Assembly (NCBI GenBank): GCA_024364735.1 | Contig: JAGFNQ010002612.1 | Coordinates: forward strand, 173,245 to 237,244 | Direction: 5' to 3' | Source of the DNA: Boesenbergia rotunda | Lineage: Eukaryota; Streptophyta; Magnoliopsida; Zingiberales; Zingiberaceae | DNA length: 64,000 nucleotides | Shown: piece after piece, positions 47,271 through 57,695 of the stretch | How positions within the stretch are numbered: position 1 is the stretch's first letter | How the letters are laid out: the number at the start of each line of letters is the position of its first letter | The notes under the pieces: generated by a model | Database searches by the model: none | What the model was told of the DNA's origin: nothing | Seen by the model: only the letters and a program-made list of their open reading frames with translations | Position numbers and translations under genes: made by a program

Positions 47271-47450
47271 ACCTCTCTCTTTTTGTTGTTTGACAACCCA
47301 ATTCTAAGTTTAGGTATTAGAAATCAATTGACATAAAATTTCACCATCGCAAGGGAATCAGAGTCCTCCCCCAACAATAGTTATACTCGTAATAACCCTA
47401 AACTTAACTAACCAAACTCTCCCCCTTTGTCAAACATCGAAAAGGGTGTA
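47271..47450 (-). other. H polypurine tracts
   Basis: The minus strand has aaaaagagagagg next to the LTR (47271-47283) and a second tract caaagggggagag (about 47427-47440). Two or more tracts before the 3' LTR are usual in Sireviruses. Confidence 0.65.
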
Positions 47451-47672
47451 GACTGGTTATTAAGTTTAACACAACTCCCCCTTAAACGAGGGTCTCTCCT
47501 AAAACAAACAAGAGATGATTAATTGAAGCATATGAAAGACATATGATATAAATACAGCAGGATAAGATAGTCATATGCATCATATGAAAATAAACATGGA
47601 ATAGAATCCATCAGTATGTCATACACATATAGTCATGGAATAGAAGTCAGAAACAAAGTACAGCAAAAACAA

Positions 47673-49060
47673 TCACTCCTGAGCAGGGGGATCATCAAAC
47701 TACATCGGGTTGAATGCAGTATCATCGATAGGTAGAAAACTCCCCGGAGCAGTGCTGCTGGATGGCGGAAATCTAGGAAATGTCGGCTGTGGCAGATGTC
47801 CTGCCATCTAAGCGCGCCACTCAGCATACATCGCCTGCTGCTCTGCATGCATCACCCTCTGATCATCACGTATCTAAGAAATCTCGGACCTGACCTCCTG
47901 CTGAAACTCCTGCTGACCAACACGGATCAGAGAAACCTCAAACCGGATCTCCTGCCGCCAGAGCTCAGACATATGAAATCCATGCTGCATAGTCTGCTCG
48001 AGCTCCGTGATCTGCCATCGGAGATCTGGGTCCGACTCGTAATCGTCCTCTGCTGCAGCGGGCGCATCATGATGTCCAACTGGAGCTACTAGTACCTGAA
48101 TGTGTGCTGCCCGTGGTAGCTGCCCCAAACCCCTCCCATCCTTCCACTGAAGGCCCTGAGGTTCGGCAATGATGCCAGACTTGGCAAACACGCACCTCCC
48201 AAGTCTGCAGTCTTGCCGAACCATCAGCACAGTTCTGCCCTTGGTCACATCGATACCGACTGACTGTAGCAAGTCAGTAATAATGTGACCGAAGGGCATA
48301 TAAACCGTGCGACGCCAGGGCTCACTATAGGTCATGATAGAATGGAGAATGCTCACCGTGATATCAAAATCGAGGTGGTGATGCATCCCGTAAAACATCA
48401 AGCAATGATATAGACGGATCTCCGCTAGGGGTTTTGAGGTGATTGGCAGGAAGCAGTTTATGATGATCTTAAAAAGGATATAATCAACTGGGGATAGTCT
48501 GAGTGCAGCAAAAGTGGGAAAATCAGGGCCTAGCTCATCGAGCCCATCAGGCCTGGCCTGTCCAAAGAAATACTCGTAGATAGAGTCAGAGGTGACCCCC
48601 TCGAAGGGAGGCAGTAAAGGATCCGGAATCTCAGGGTATATAGAACATAAATTTGGCGATCGTCGATAGCCAAGATACTCAGAAAAAATGTCGTAGGTAA
48701 AATCAAGATTGGTTTTGGCTACCCGAGTTATAAACTCCAAACCCCCTCCCGGTCCCGGTTGCAGATTGTTATAAAATTCAGACACAAGATCAATGTTGAT
48801 GTTCCTTTCGAGAGAAATAAAAACTTCAAGGTTGTAGAACTCCATAATCTCTTTCACAGAGGGACAATGCTCGTATACAAAAGGTCTATCAACAGATCTA
48901 CAAGGGAGGAGCTTAAAGGTTCTATTTTGAAAAGATTTATCAAATGCGGCATTAGGGAATCGTGAACTGGTTGAGGTCTGGAGGATGAAGACGGGGCTTT
49001 GGACCTCGAGGCTCCCTCAGCCGGAGCCTTACTCTTGGAAGACTTCCTAATGTTTGGAAA
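47673..49060 (-). pseudogene. Extra ORF downstream of pol (plant-transposon-protein-like)
   Basis: A 327-codon open stretch (48857-47874) extends in frame through TAG at 47876, 47810 and 47702 to TGA at 47675-47673. On the other side it continues in frame (SRFPNAAFDKSF, RPFVYEHCPSV) to about 48990. A basic/Ser-rich start (RKSSKSKAPAEG) is in another frame, so one frameshift near 48970 is inferred; no start codon is certain. It contains NLEVFISLERNINIDLV, ILFKIIINCFLPIT, YHCLMFYGMHHH and MPFGHIITDLLQSVGIDV, like the putative plant transposon protein family (PF20167-type, from memory). A Gln-rich, coil-forming C-terminus follows. No signal peptide or membrane helix is evident, so env function is not supported. 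Function unknown. The three TAG codons all look like CAG changes. Confidence 0.7.
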
Positions 49061-50487
49061 TAGGTCACGACATTGAATTGATCAAATGAAGTTCACAACA
49101 CAAAAGAAATGATCATGGCACAAGGTGGAGTTGATCAGGTGAAGTTAAGGTCATGGTAATGGTCATGGCAAGGTCATGGCACACACAACATAAGTAGGTT
49201 TTGGAAGGTCACGACACACAAGGCACAACACAAGATGAAACATTATGATTAGCTCACAAGGTATAACACAAGTAAGGAAGCACAAAAAATCACAAGATAT
49301 GAAACAGATAGAAAACGGAAAACCACAAGAATGGCTTACTTAGGTGCCATGAAATCGGTTGAGTTGATTGAGAGAGCAGATCGCGCAGAAGCAGATCGCG
49401 TAGAGAAGACTAACAGATCACGGCTCACAGAGAAAGCTTGCGCCGGGAAAGCAGATCGCAGAGAGCTCACAGGGAAAGCAGATCGCAGGAGCTCACAGGG
49501 AGAGAACTCGTGCACTCACAGAGAGGAAGAGGAGGAAGATGAGAAAGGTTTCAGCGCCTAGGGTTTGGATGGAAGAAGAAAATGAAGGCTGGCTAAAGAG
49601 TTAAGAAGGTTGGTGATCGATCCACCAACCGATTTTAATGTGAGTGATCCGATCGACCGTCCGATCCAAAGGTACCCAGACCGATCAGGGAACCTCCTGA
49701 TCTGTCAGGTTAGGTTCTGATCGGTCTGGTGACTGATCAGGGAAGTCCATGATCGATCTGCGGATCGATCAGAGAACCGGATAGAATGATTCTGTGATCC
49801 TTCTGATCGGTCTGTGGACCGATCAGGATGATGGCCTGATCAGTCTGTGGACCGATCAGGGAACCGAACAGAATCAGACAGAAATGGTTCTTTGAGCTTA
49901 TTGATCGGTCTGTGGACCGATCATCCCAACTCCTGATCGGTCACCATGACCGATCAGGGAGGTCCCTGATCGGTCTGTGGATCGATTAGGGAATCGAGCA
50001 GGATCGGACAGAAATAGTTTTGTGAGCTTGCTGATCGGTCTGTTGACCGATCAACCCAACTCCTGATCGGTCGGTGGACTAATCAGATATCAGAAATTAT
50101 CTGATATTATTCAGAAACTTTCGTTTCAAACCTTCTTTCAAAATCTGATAAGATCAGATGTAATTTCTATGATCCTGGAGATGTTCTCTTGACTAGAATT
50201 TATCCCCCAACAAGAATCAAGAATCTGTATGAATTTAACAAATCAAATGCTCAACCAATTTGAAAACAACTTCACTTAGAATGGTCAACCAAATGAAATC
50301 AAGTTTGTATCAACAACAAAACTTCAATCAAGTTTCCTTGATTGGAATGTCCAAGTATGATCTTGGAACCAAATACACTTGTATTATGCATTGGTTTTCC
50401 CCATACTTGGTCAAATTAATGATTTTGGTCTCTTCAACCTAATTTCTCAAGGGATGCATGAACATTTTGAGTAATTAGGTTGATCCT
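49061..50487 (-). other. H spacer between pol and the extra ORF
   Basis: No coding motif. A short repeat of agcagatcgc/gagctcacag lies at 49375-49520. The palindrome zone is annotated separately. 50100-50487 is AT-rich and continues at 57563 once F is removed. Confidence 0.6.
49615..50086 (-). repeat. GATCGGTC/GACCGATC palindromes inside H
   Basis: About ten hairpins, mostly GATCGGTC and GACCGATC around tgtg or accat loops. It is the same motif as in the H LTR although the two zones are separated by the extra ORF. Confidence 0.85.
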
Positions 50488-51383
50488 TGTTGAGGCAATC
50501 GACCCTTAAATGATTGGAAGATCATGGTTTTGATGCGTGTGGGTGGATATGTTTAAGGTTAGTGTGTTATGTTGTATTTGATGTGTGATTGAGTTTGCAG
50601 GACTTGGAGAATCACACATGGTGGACATATCCGAGGGACGAGAGCCGAGGGAGGAGGACTCCAAGGGCAAGCCGGGAAGTGGACTTCAAGGGCACACGTG
50701 AAGGGTGGCATGAAGGCAAGCCAAGGGAGGCTTGTGTGCGCATCCGAGGGACGAGAGCCAGAGGAAGATGACTTCAAGGGGCGAGCCAAGGAGTGAACCT
50801 GAAGGCATACATGAAGGACTATGTGAAGACTGGCTGGGAGTGAGTGGGCAGTCGACTGGCCAGAGGGCAGTCGACTGCGAAAACTCACATAAGGTTTTCA
50901 GCCTTCTACCAGTCACTGGCCTAGAGGCAGTCGACTGGTATCCCCCGAAAACTAGCCGTTGGCTAGCAATTAATGACTAGGTCGACTGGTGCGGGGCTGG
51001 ACAGATTGTGAGTTTGTCCTGTTCTCCTATAAAAGGAGGACCTTTTTGCACGTGGGTGGTACGGTTCCGTACTACGACGAAGTGTCGCTCGTGTGAAAAG
51101 GGTTCTTAACTTCCTCTCTCTTATTCTGCTACATCCTGTAAAGATGAAGATCACTACTGTACAGGTTTCTCCACCTGAAGGAGAATTTTTCATAGTGGAA
51201 GTGGTGTACAGCGTGGAACCTTGGATTAGTCACCCATCTGGGTGGATACCAAGTAAACGGTTGGTCGTTAGCATTGTTTCATTCTCTTTGCATATTATTG
51301 TTTCCGCTGCGCTAACGACTTTGTAGAGATCAAAACGGAAAAAGTGTTATTCACCCCCTCTAGCACGCCAGATCGATCCATCA
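50488..51383 (+). repeat. F 5' LTR
   Basis: 896 bp, TGTTGA...CCATCA. It has CAGTCGACTG-type palindromes at 50848-50940, TATA box tataaaag at 51028 and U5 attcaccccctctagc. Blocks tagccgttggctagcaatta and ttggattagtcaccc are shared with the B LTR. Confidence 0.92.
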
Positions 51384-51385
51384 GT

Positions 51386-51397
51386 TGGTATCAGGGC
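51386..51397 (+). other. F primer-binding site
   Basis: tggtatcagggc, one mismatch from the initiator tRNA-Met site, two bases after the LTR. Confidence 0.85.
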
Positions 51398-51440
51398 CGG
51401 TTCGCTTCGAAAGAACTCACCGTCAACCGAAGCAAGTATA

Positions 51441-53096
51441 ATGACGTTTCAAGAGGGATACTCCACCGCATGACCACCCTTCTTCGACGGGAACGACTTC
51501 GCGTATTGGAAAGGTAGGATGCAATACTACCTTATGAACGATATTGAGAACTGGATTAGTATTGCAGATGGTTTCGAGGCACCCATCGATGAAAGAGGAG
51601 AACCTACACCGATGAGATCCTGGTCGAAGGAGGTAATGAAGAGGGCGCAGTCCAATGCCAAGGCCACCACCACACTGCAGTGCGGGCTCTCAAAGGAGCA
51701 ACTGAACAAGGTGGGGCCGTTCAAGAGCGCCAAGGAACTGTGGGACAAATTGGTGGAATTGAACGAAGGGTCAAACGAGTCCAGAAGAGCAAAGAAGGAC
51801 TTGCTCGTGGCCCAACTCCAATCCTTATCCATGAAGAGCAACGAGACTGTCAGCCAGCTACATGGAAGGGTGAAGGAAGTAATCAATGAGTTCCACGTGA
51901 TTGGAGAAAAGATTGAGAACCGAGATATCGTCAGGTATGTTCTACAAGCCTTCCCGAGAACCACCTTGTGGGCATCCATGGTTGATGCTTATAGGTATCA
52001 AGGGATTTGTCCATAGTTAAATTAGATGACTTATTCTGTGAATTTGAACTGCACGAGCAGGCTAACGTCTTGGCCAAAGAGAAAGGTATTACCTTTATTG
52101 CAGAAAAGGAGAAGAAGAAGAGGAAGGAGAAGAAGAAGGTGGTCTACTCTTCCTCATCAGATTCAGAGGAATCCAGCGCCTCCATGGACAGCGACCAAGA
52201 GACATTCATGGTAAGAAAGATGCGTAAGGCTTTCAGAAATTTTCTAACAAATCATATGCTAGGAAAGGGTCCAGAGGCAAGGGTAAGGCCAAGGACATTA
52301 TCTGCTACAACTACCACCAAGAGGGACACATGAAGAACGAGTGCCCTTAACTCAAGAGAAGAGATGACAAGAAGGAGGAGAAGAAGAAAGGTGACAAGAA
52401 GAAGTCAAAGGGAAAGGAGAAGGATGCCACCAACCTCAAGGCAACCTGGGATGATCCATCATCCTCAGAGGAAGAAGAAGAGCAAGTTTCCCATTTTGCT
52501 CTTATGGCACAGGATCACTCAGACTCATCAGATGATGAAAGAAGATCAAGCAGTGAAGATAAGAGCTCCTCCTCTTCATCATCGAGTCAGAAGCTTCGGT
52601 AAGTGAGGTATACCACTTACCCTCCTCTACTTTAGTCAAGATCATTTCTAGCACTAACATGGACTTAGCCAAAGCTAGAAGTAAGATTAAGGATCTAAAA
52701 GAAGAAATTACCATGCTTAGAGTAGAATCTACCAAACTTGAAGAATTGCATGCTAGTTCTATTACATCCCATGCTTCACATCTTGAAACTGAAAATAGGG
52801 AACTAAGGAAAAAGGTAGATGACCTCACAAAGGCCCTTAGGAAATTCTAAGTAGGCTCTAGCAACCTAGATATGATAATCAACAGTCAAAGGGTCGTTTA
52901 TAACAAGGTCGGCTTGGGATATAGGACAAAGACAAAGGAAGTGGCCTTTGTATCACTCACGGCTAGGATTGGTGCATCTAGGAGACTAGGGGTCAAGGGA
53001 AACACCAAGAGGGCATGGGTACCTAAAAGATTTTTAAATGATGCTTATGGATCAAAGATTTGGGTACCAAAAGAGTATGTTTTTCATGTTGTATAG
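51441..53096 (+). pseudogene. gag: F gag
   Basis: ATG at 51441 opens a frame with TGA at codon 11 (51471), where S1 has Arg. The UBN2 region is clear (FAYWKGRM, TLQCGLSKEQL, KSAKELWDKL, FPRTTLWASMV). A frameshift near 51995 leads to VKLDDLFCEFELHEQ, Lys-rich and Ser-rich stretches, and a further shift. The CCHC knuckle (52303-52344) has its second Cys changed to Tyr (TAC at 52312), and TAA follows at 52348. A coiled coil (AKARSKIKDLKEEI) and the tail GLGYRTK...WVPKEYVF end at TAG 53094. That TAG is in frame with pol downstream once E1 is removed, so gag and pol were one frame or were separated by a suppressible stop. Confidence 0.86.
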
Positions 53097-53123
53097 GTAA
53101 AGGTGAAGGAGGCCTCAACTATG

Positions 53124-55544
53124 TGTTAGTAATATGAGAGAAGTGTCCTAAGGCAATCGCCTTATGATTGTAATCATTTACTTTAATAAATGAATATTCA
53201 CTATTTGAGTATACATGTTCATGTATTTGATTGAGATCTTAAACTCATTTACTGAATGTCCGCAATACAATTCACATCATGAGAGAATTTGTGATGAATT
53301 CACAACTAGTGATTATCTCTACATGTGCAATTGTGAAGTATTGAAATTGTCCCTAGTCGATGAATTGATAAATAAGGACACTATCAATTCTGTTGAGACT
53401 AGCATGGGTTATTCTCTAATCAGCTGATTCTCACTGGCTGGTGACATTGGAATGTCCGGAGATAAACATGAATGCTAGTTAAGGGAACTAGTTCATTGGA
53501 GTGACTGACTGTAAAACTTCAAATGGTAGTCTACATATAGACATGTCAGTGAAGTTCTTACTGCAGCTTAAGTGCGATGTTCCTTTGACTTGCAGTGTTC
53601 AAGTCATCTTGGTCATGGAGACTTATACTTTAACATCTTAAGCAAGCATCTCCAAGGAGGTGTGGACCCAGGATGGTTGGGTATAAGCCGAAGTGCCCGA
53701 AGATGTTTGAACAGCCTACAAAGGATTCACCACTCCTTGCGAGGGGATGTATACCCAAGGCCTATTGTCGGATTGTTACTCAAAGCCTCTGGCCAGAGCA
53801 TGACATGTTCAGAGTATGAGTCTCTGAAATACATGAGAGTAATTAGAATCCATTGGACGAGAAAGACATTACTTGGGCTAGGTGTGACGTAGTCAGCCTA
53901 GTGGAGACTGACACATATAGACCATGTCCTGAACCAAGTGGGTATAAGATGGTGAAGGGAATGAGGCACGATTCATTAGAGCTGCTGAAGGGTTTCAGAA
54001 TAATTTCTGAGGTCAACCGTTGATCTTTCGATTAATTGGGGATCATGATGTACTACTAGGTGCCACTCATGATCGTTCTATAATTGATGAATTATAGACG
54101 GCCAACATAAATCGAAAGCCTATTTAGTCACACGCATTACGAGTAATCCGAGGGATTTAAAACGAGTTAAAAATTGGATTTTCCGATCAAGAGAGATAAG
54201 TCAAATCTGAATTTATCAGAGACGCATCGGAAGCATAAAATGACTAAGTCTTTTGAAGACTTATTGGACGAATTAAATGAGTTTAATTCGTACGGTTACG
54301 ACATTGGTTTGGTTGGCCACAATAAGAGGGAGAACCAAATTGTTTGGTTCAAATTATAAAATAAACCGCGCGTGGTTTGTTTTATAAAATTATGGATAAA
54401 GAAATTTATATAAAGAAATTTATATAAAGAGATTTATTTTCATGGAAATTAAAATAAACCTTGGATTGGTTTATTTTATTTTATAAAATCAATAATGGAT
54501 TGATTTACCATGATAAAGAAATTTATAGAAATTTATTCTTTTTATGGAAATTAAAATGAACCATGGATTGGTTTATTTTATTTTATAAAATCAATTATGA
54601 ATTGATTTTTCCATGATAAGAAAAATTTATAAGATAAATTTCTTGTAAAATTTATTCTATAATAAAAGGGGAGACATGGTTGTTTTTATTATAAATTAAG
54701 TTATAATAAAAACTTGGCATAACGGAATAATTCTTAAGAAATTTATAAGATAAATTTCTTGTAAAATTTATTCCATAATAAAAGAGGAGACATGGTTGTT
54801 TTTATTATAAATTAAGTTATAATAAAAACTTGGCATAACGGAATAATTCATAGAAAAATTTATAAGATAAATTTCTTATGAAAAATTTATTCCGTTAAAA
54901 AGGAGACTTGGCGATAAAGAGGCTACTATATAAAGGTGCAAAGGCAAGGCTTGGAAATCAATTCAAGAGATCAATGATTCTTGCCTAGCCTCTCTTCCTC
55001 TCCTTTTCTCCCTCTCTCTCTAGGGTCGGCTACCCTCTCCCTCTCCTAGGGCCGGCTACCCTCCCTTCCCTTGCCATGAGCCACCACCAAGAAGAGGCCG
55101 AAGAAGAAGAAGAAGCGGGGCGCGACTCCTTCCTTCCTCCCGGAATCTTGATTCCGTTTTTCTTTTGGTGGTTAGTTTTCTATCTCTCTCTTGTTACTCT
55201 TGTCGTGCTTTTGGAGAATCTAGTAGTTCTTGTCGGCACGAAACTCGTGGCTTTGCGAAGTCATCCCGAAGAGAACTCGGCGTGGACGCGAATAGAGGCG
55301 GAGCTTCCAAGGGACGCTACGGTTGGATCTCGTCCCTTACTTCGAGTTACGCGAGGTATTGAGTAAATTAGTTTACTTTCTGCAAAATTTTAATTTATGA
55401 TCATGTCCACACATCATAAGGTTGCATGCTAGATACGTGGTTAAAATAATTTGAGAAATTATTTATGCTAATTCTTCCGCTGTACGTAATTATTTTTTTT
55501 AATTACGAACCCGTATCCATGTCAACATGCACCCGGTCCCAACA
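53124..55544 (+). mobile_element. Solo LTR E1
   Basis: 2421 bp, TGTTAG...CCCAACA, bracketed by a perfect ctatg duplication (53119-53123 and 55545-55549). It has TATA box tatataaag at 54927 and a leader with gccggctaccct repeats (55025-55070). The same LTR is attached to an internal region in E2. Open frames inside it (for example 53215-53427 and 55076-55366) are not conserved in E2. Confidence 0.93.
54400..54900 (+). repeat. AT-rich internal repeats in E1
   Basis: A roughly 115-bp unit with aatttataagataaatttc and ggagacatggttgtttttat occurs twice (about 54620-54850), after shorter repeats of tataaagaaattta. E2 has one copy of the larger unit. Confidence 0.75.
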
Positions 55545-56422
55545 CTATGTGGATAGTTGATAGTGGATGCTCAAGACACATGACTGGGGATGTGAGCAAG
55601 TTCACTACTATTAGCTACTTAAGAGAAGGGACGATCTCCTTTGGAAATAGTGGAAAATTGGGGATTATTGGTAGGGGCACCATTGAGGTATCTCCTACGA
55701 TTTCTATACATACGGTACTCCTAATCTAAGATATGAAGTTTAACTTACTTAGTGTGAATCAGTTATGTGATGTGGGTTTTAAAGTTGAATTTCATGCTAG
55801 GAAGTGCATAATTAAACATAATGAATCAAATAATATCATATTAGAAGGGTTTAGAGAGGCAAATTTATATTATCTTGATCTTGCTTATGCTACTAACAAT
55901 GTTGCTAAGTGTCTCATGTCTAAAGAAGAAGAAGGGTGGCTGTGGCACCGGAGGCTTGGACATGTCAACATGAGAAGCATTGCAAGAGTGGCTAAGGATG
56001 AGTTGGTGAAGGGGCTACCAATGATTAAGTATGAGAAGACCAAATTGTGTGATACATGCCAAGAGGGTAAGCAATCAAAATCATCACACAAAGGTAAAAC
56101 TCTAACTACTACTACTTTACCATTAGAGCTCTTACATATACATCTATTTGATTGCCATAGTACTCCCCCATTTGTAGGGAGTAAATATTGTTTAGTGATA
56201 GTTGATGACTTTTCTAGGTTTACATGGGTTTACTTTATGAAACATAAGGACGATACCCTAGAAATGTTTGTAGGATTTAGCAAAAGGGTAGAGAATGAAA
56301 AACATCTCAAAATAAATCGAATTAGGAGGACCACGGTGGGGAGTTTCAAAATACAAGTTTCACACAATTTTGTGTTGAAAATGGATACAAGCATGAATTT
56401 TCATGCCCAAGGACTCCTCAAA
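55545..56422 (+). pseudogene. pol: F pol: protease and partial integrase
   Basis: It begins MWIVDSGCSRHM (retropepsin active site), has TAA near 55728, then KFNLLSVNQLCDVGF. The GAG-pre-integrase finger is intact (WLWHRRLGH ... CDTCQEGKQ). In the integrase core the first catalytic Asp appears as His (LLHIHLF, where LHLDLF is usual; 56139-56160). A one-base frameshift near 56325 precedes the DHGGEF motif. The frame ends in CPRTPQ at 56422, before the catalytic Glu, directly against LTR sequence. Confidence 0.87.
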
Positions 56423-56800
56423 TGAGGCAATCAACCCTTAAATGATTGGAAGATCATGGTTTTGATGCGTGTGGGTGGATATGTTTAAGGTTAGAGTGTT
56501 ATGTTGTATTTGATGTGTGTGATTGAGTTTGCAGGACTTGGAGAATCACACATGGTGGACATATCCAAGGGACGAGAGCCGAGGGAGGAGGACTCCAAGG
56601 GCAAGTCGGGAAGTGGACTTCAAGGGCACACGTGAAGGGTGGCATGGAGGCAAGCCAAGGGAGGCTTGTGTGCGCATCCGAGGGACGAGAGCCAGAGGAA
56701 GATGACTTCAAGGGGCGAGCCAAGGAGTTAACCTGAAGGCATACGTGAAGGACTATGTGAAGACTGGCTGGGAGTGAGTGGGCAGTCGACTGGCCAGAGG

Positions 56801-56935
56801 GCAGTCGACTGCGAAAACTCACAAAAGGTTTTCAGCCTTCTACCAGTCGGCTGCCTCTTGGGCCAGTCGACTGCCTCTGGGCCAGTCGACTGGTAGAAGG
56901 CTGAAAACCTTCTGTGAGTTTTGGCAGTCGACTGC
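56801..56935 (+). repeat. 49-bp inverted repeat in the F 3' LTR
   Basis: Arms 56801-56849 and 56887-56935 are complementary except for two bases, around a 37-base loop that contains two more palindromes. Both arms carry CAGTCGACTG at the outer end. The 5' LTR has only the left arm, so the right arm is an inverted duplication that arose in this copy or its parent. Confidence 0.9.
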
Positions 56936-56948
56936 CCTCTAACCTGTC

Positions 56949-57079
56949 GACTGCCCACTCATTACAACCACTCTTAATATTCTCCTTCACCAGTCGACTG
57001 CCCTCTGACCAGTCGACTGCCCACTCACTTACAACCACTCTTAATATTCTCCTTCACCAGTCGACTGCCCTTTGACCAG
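56949..57079 (+). repeat. 66-bp direct duplication in the F 3' LTR
   Basis: Two units containing gactgcccactca, ttacaaccactcttaatatt and ctccttcaccagtcgactgc occur in tandem, each with CAGTCGACTG palindromes. Absent from the 5' LTR. Confidence 0.85.
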
Positions 57080-57695
57080 TCGACTGCCTTCTACCAGTCG
57101 ACTGGCCCAGAGGCAGTCGAATGATATACCCCGAAAACTAGCCGTTGGCTAGCAATTAATCGACTGGTGCGGGGTTGGACAGACTGTGAGTTTGTCCTGT
57201 TCTCTTATAAAAGGAGGACCTTTTTGCACGTGGGCAGTACGGTTCCATACTACGACGAAGTGCTGCTCGTGTGAAAAACGTTCTTAACTTCCTCTCTCTT
57301 ATTCTGCTTCATCATGTAAAGATGAAGATCACTACTGTACAGGTTTCTCCACCTGAAGGAGAATTTTTTATAGTGGAAGTGGTGCACAGCGTGGATCCTT
57401 GGATTAGTCACCCATCTAGGTGGATACCAAGTAAACGGTTGGTTGTTAGCATTGTTTCATTCTCTTTGCATATTATTGTTTCCGCTACGCTAACGACTTT
57501 GTAGAGATCAAAACGGAAAAAGTGCTATTCACACCCCTCTAGCATGCCAGATCGATCCATCAATCCTAACATCTCACCCCATTTCTAGCAATCAAAAGCA
57601 TTTTGTTAACCCTTATAGTTTGTGTGTGATGTTCCCAAGTTGCCTAATAATAGTTGCCCAACAATTAGAATTAATCATGAAGGGTTTTGACAATC

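Larger units (their letters stand above)
50488..57562 (+). mobile_element. Sirevirus F
   Basis: LTRs at 50488-51383 and 56423-57562, with a perfect 5-bp duplication atcct on each side (50483-50487 and 57563-57567). It contains a primer site, gag, protease and part of integrase. Pol stops within integrase, where a deletion joins it directly to the 3' LTR, removing RT, RNase H, the polypurine tract and the first three LTR bases. A solo LTR (E1) sits between gag and pol. Confidence 0.92.
56423..57562 (+). repeat. F 3' LTR
   Basis: 1140 bp, lacking the first three bases and about 245 bp longer than the 5' LTR because of an expanded palindrome zone (56780-57125). TATA box tataaaag at 57206. It ends CCATCA followed by atcct. 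Confidence 0.92.

Noticed and set aside
47796..48092. 98-codon plus-strand frame
   Set aside because: Opposite-strand shadow of the extra ORF of H.
50488..51383. F extra sequence in LTRs as a separate MITE insertion
   Set aside because: The extra 245 bp of the 3' LTR is built from copies of its own palindrome zone and has no own termini or duplication.
53215..53427. Similar small frames in both E LTRs (also 59797-60000)
   Set aside because: Similarity follows from the LTRs being copies; the frame shifts between them at the end.
55076..55366. 96-codon frame with a hydrophobic stretch inside E1
   Set aside because: The ATG and frame are not kept in the E2 LTR, so no selection for coding; it is LTR leader.
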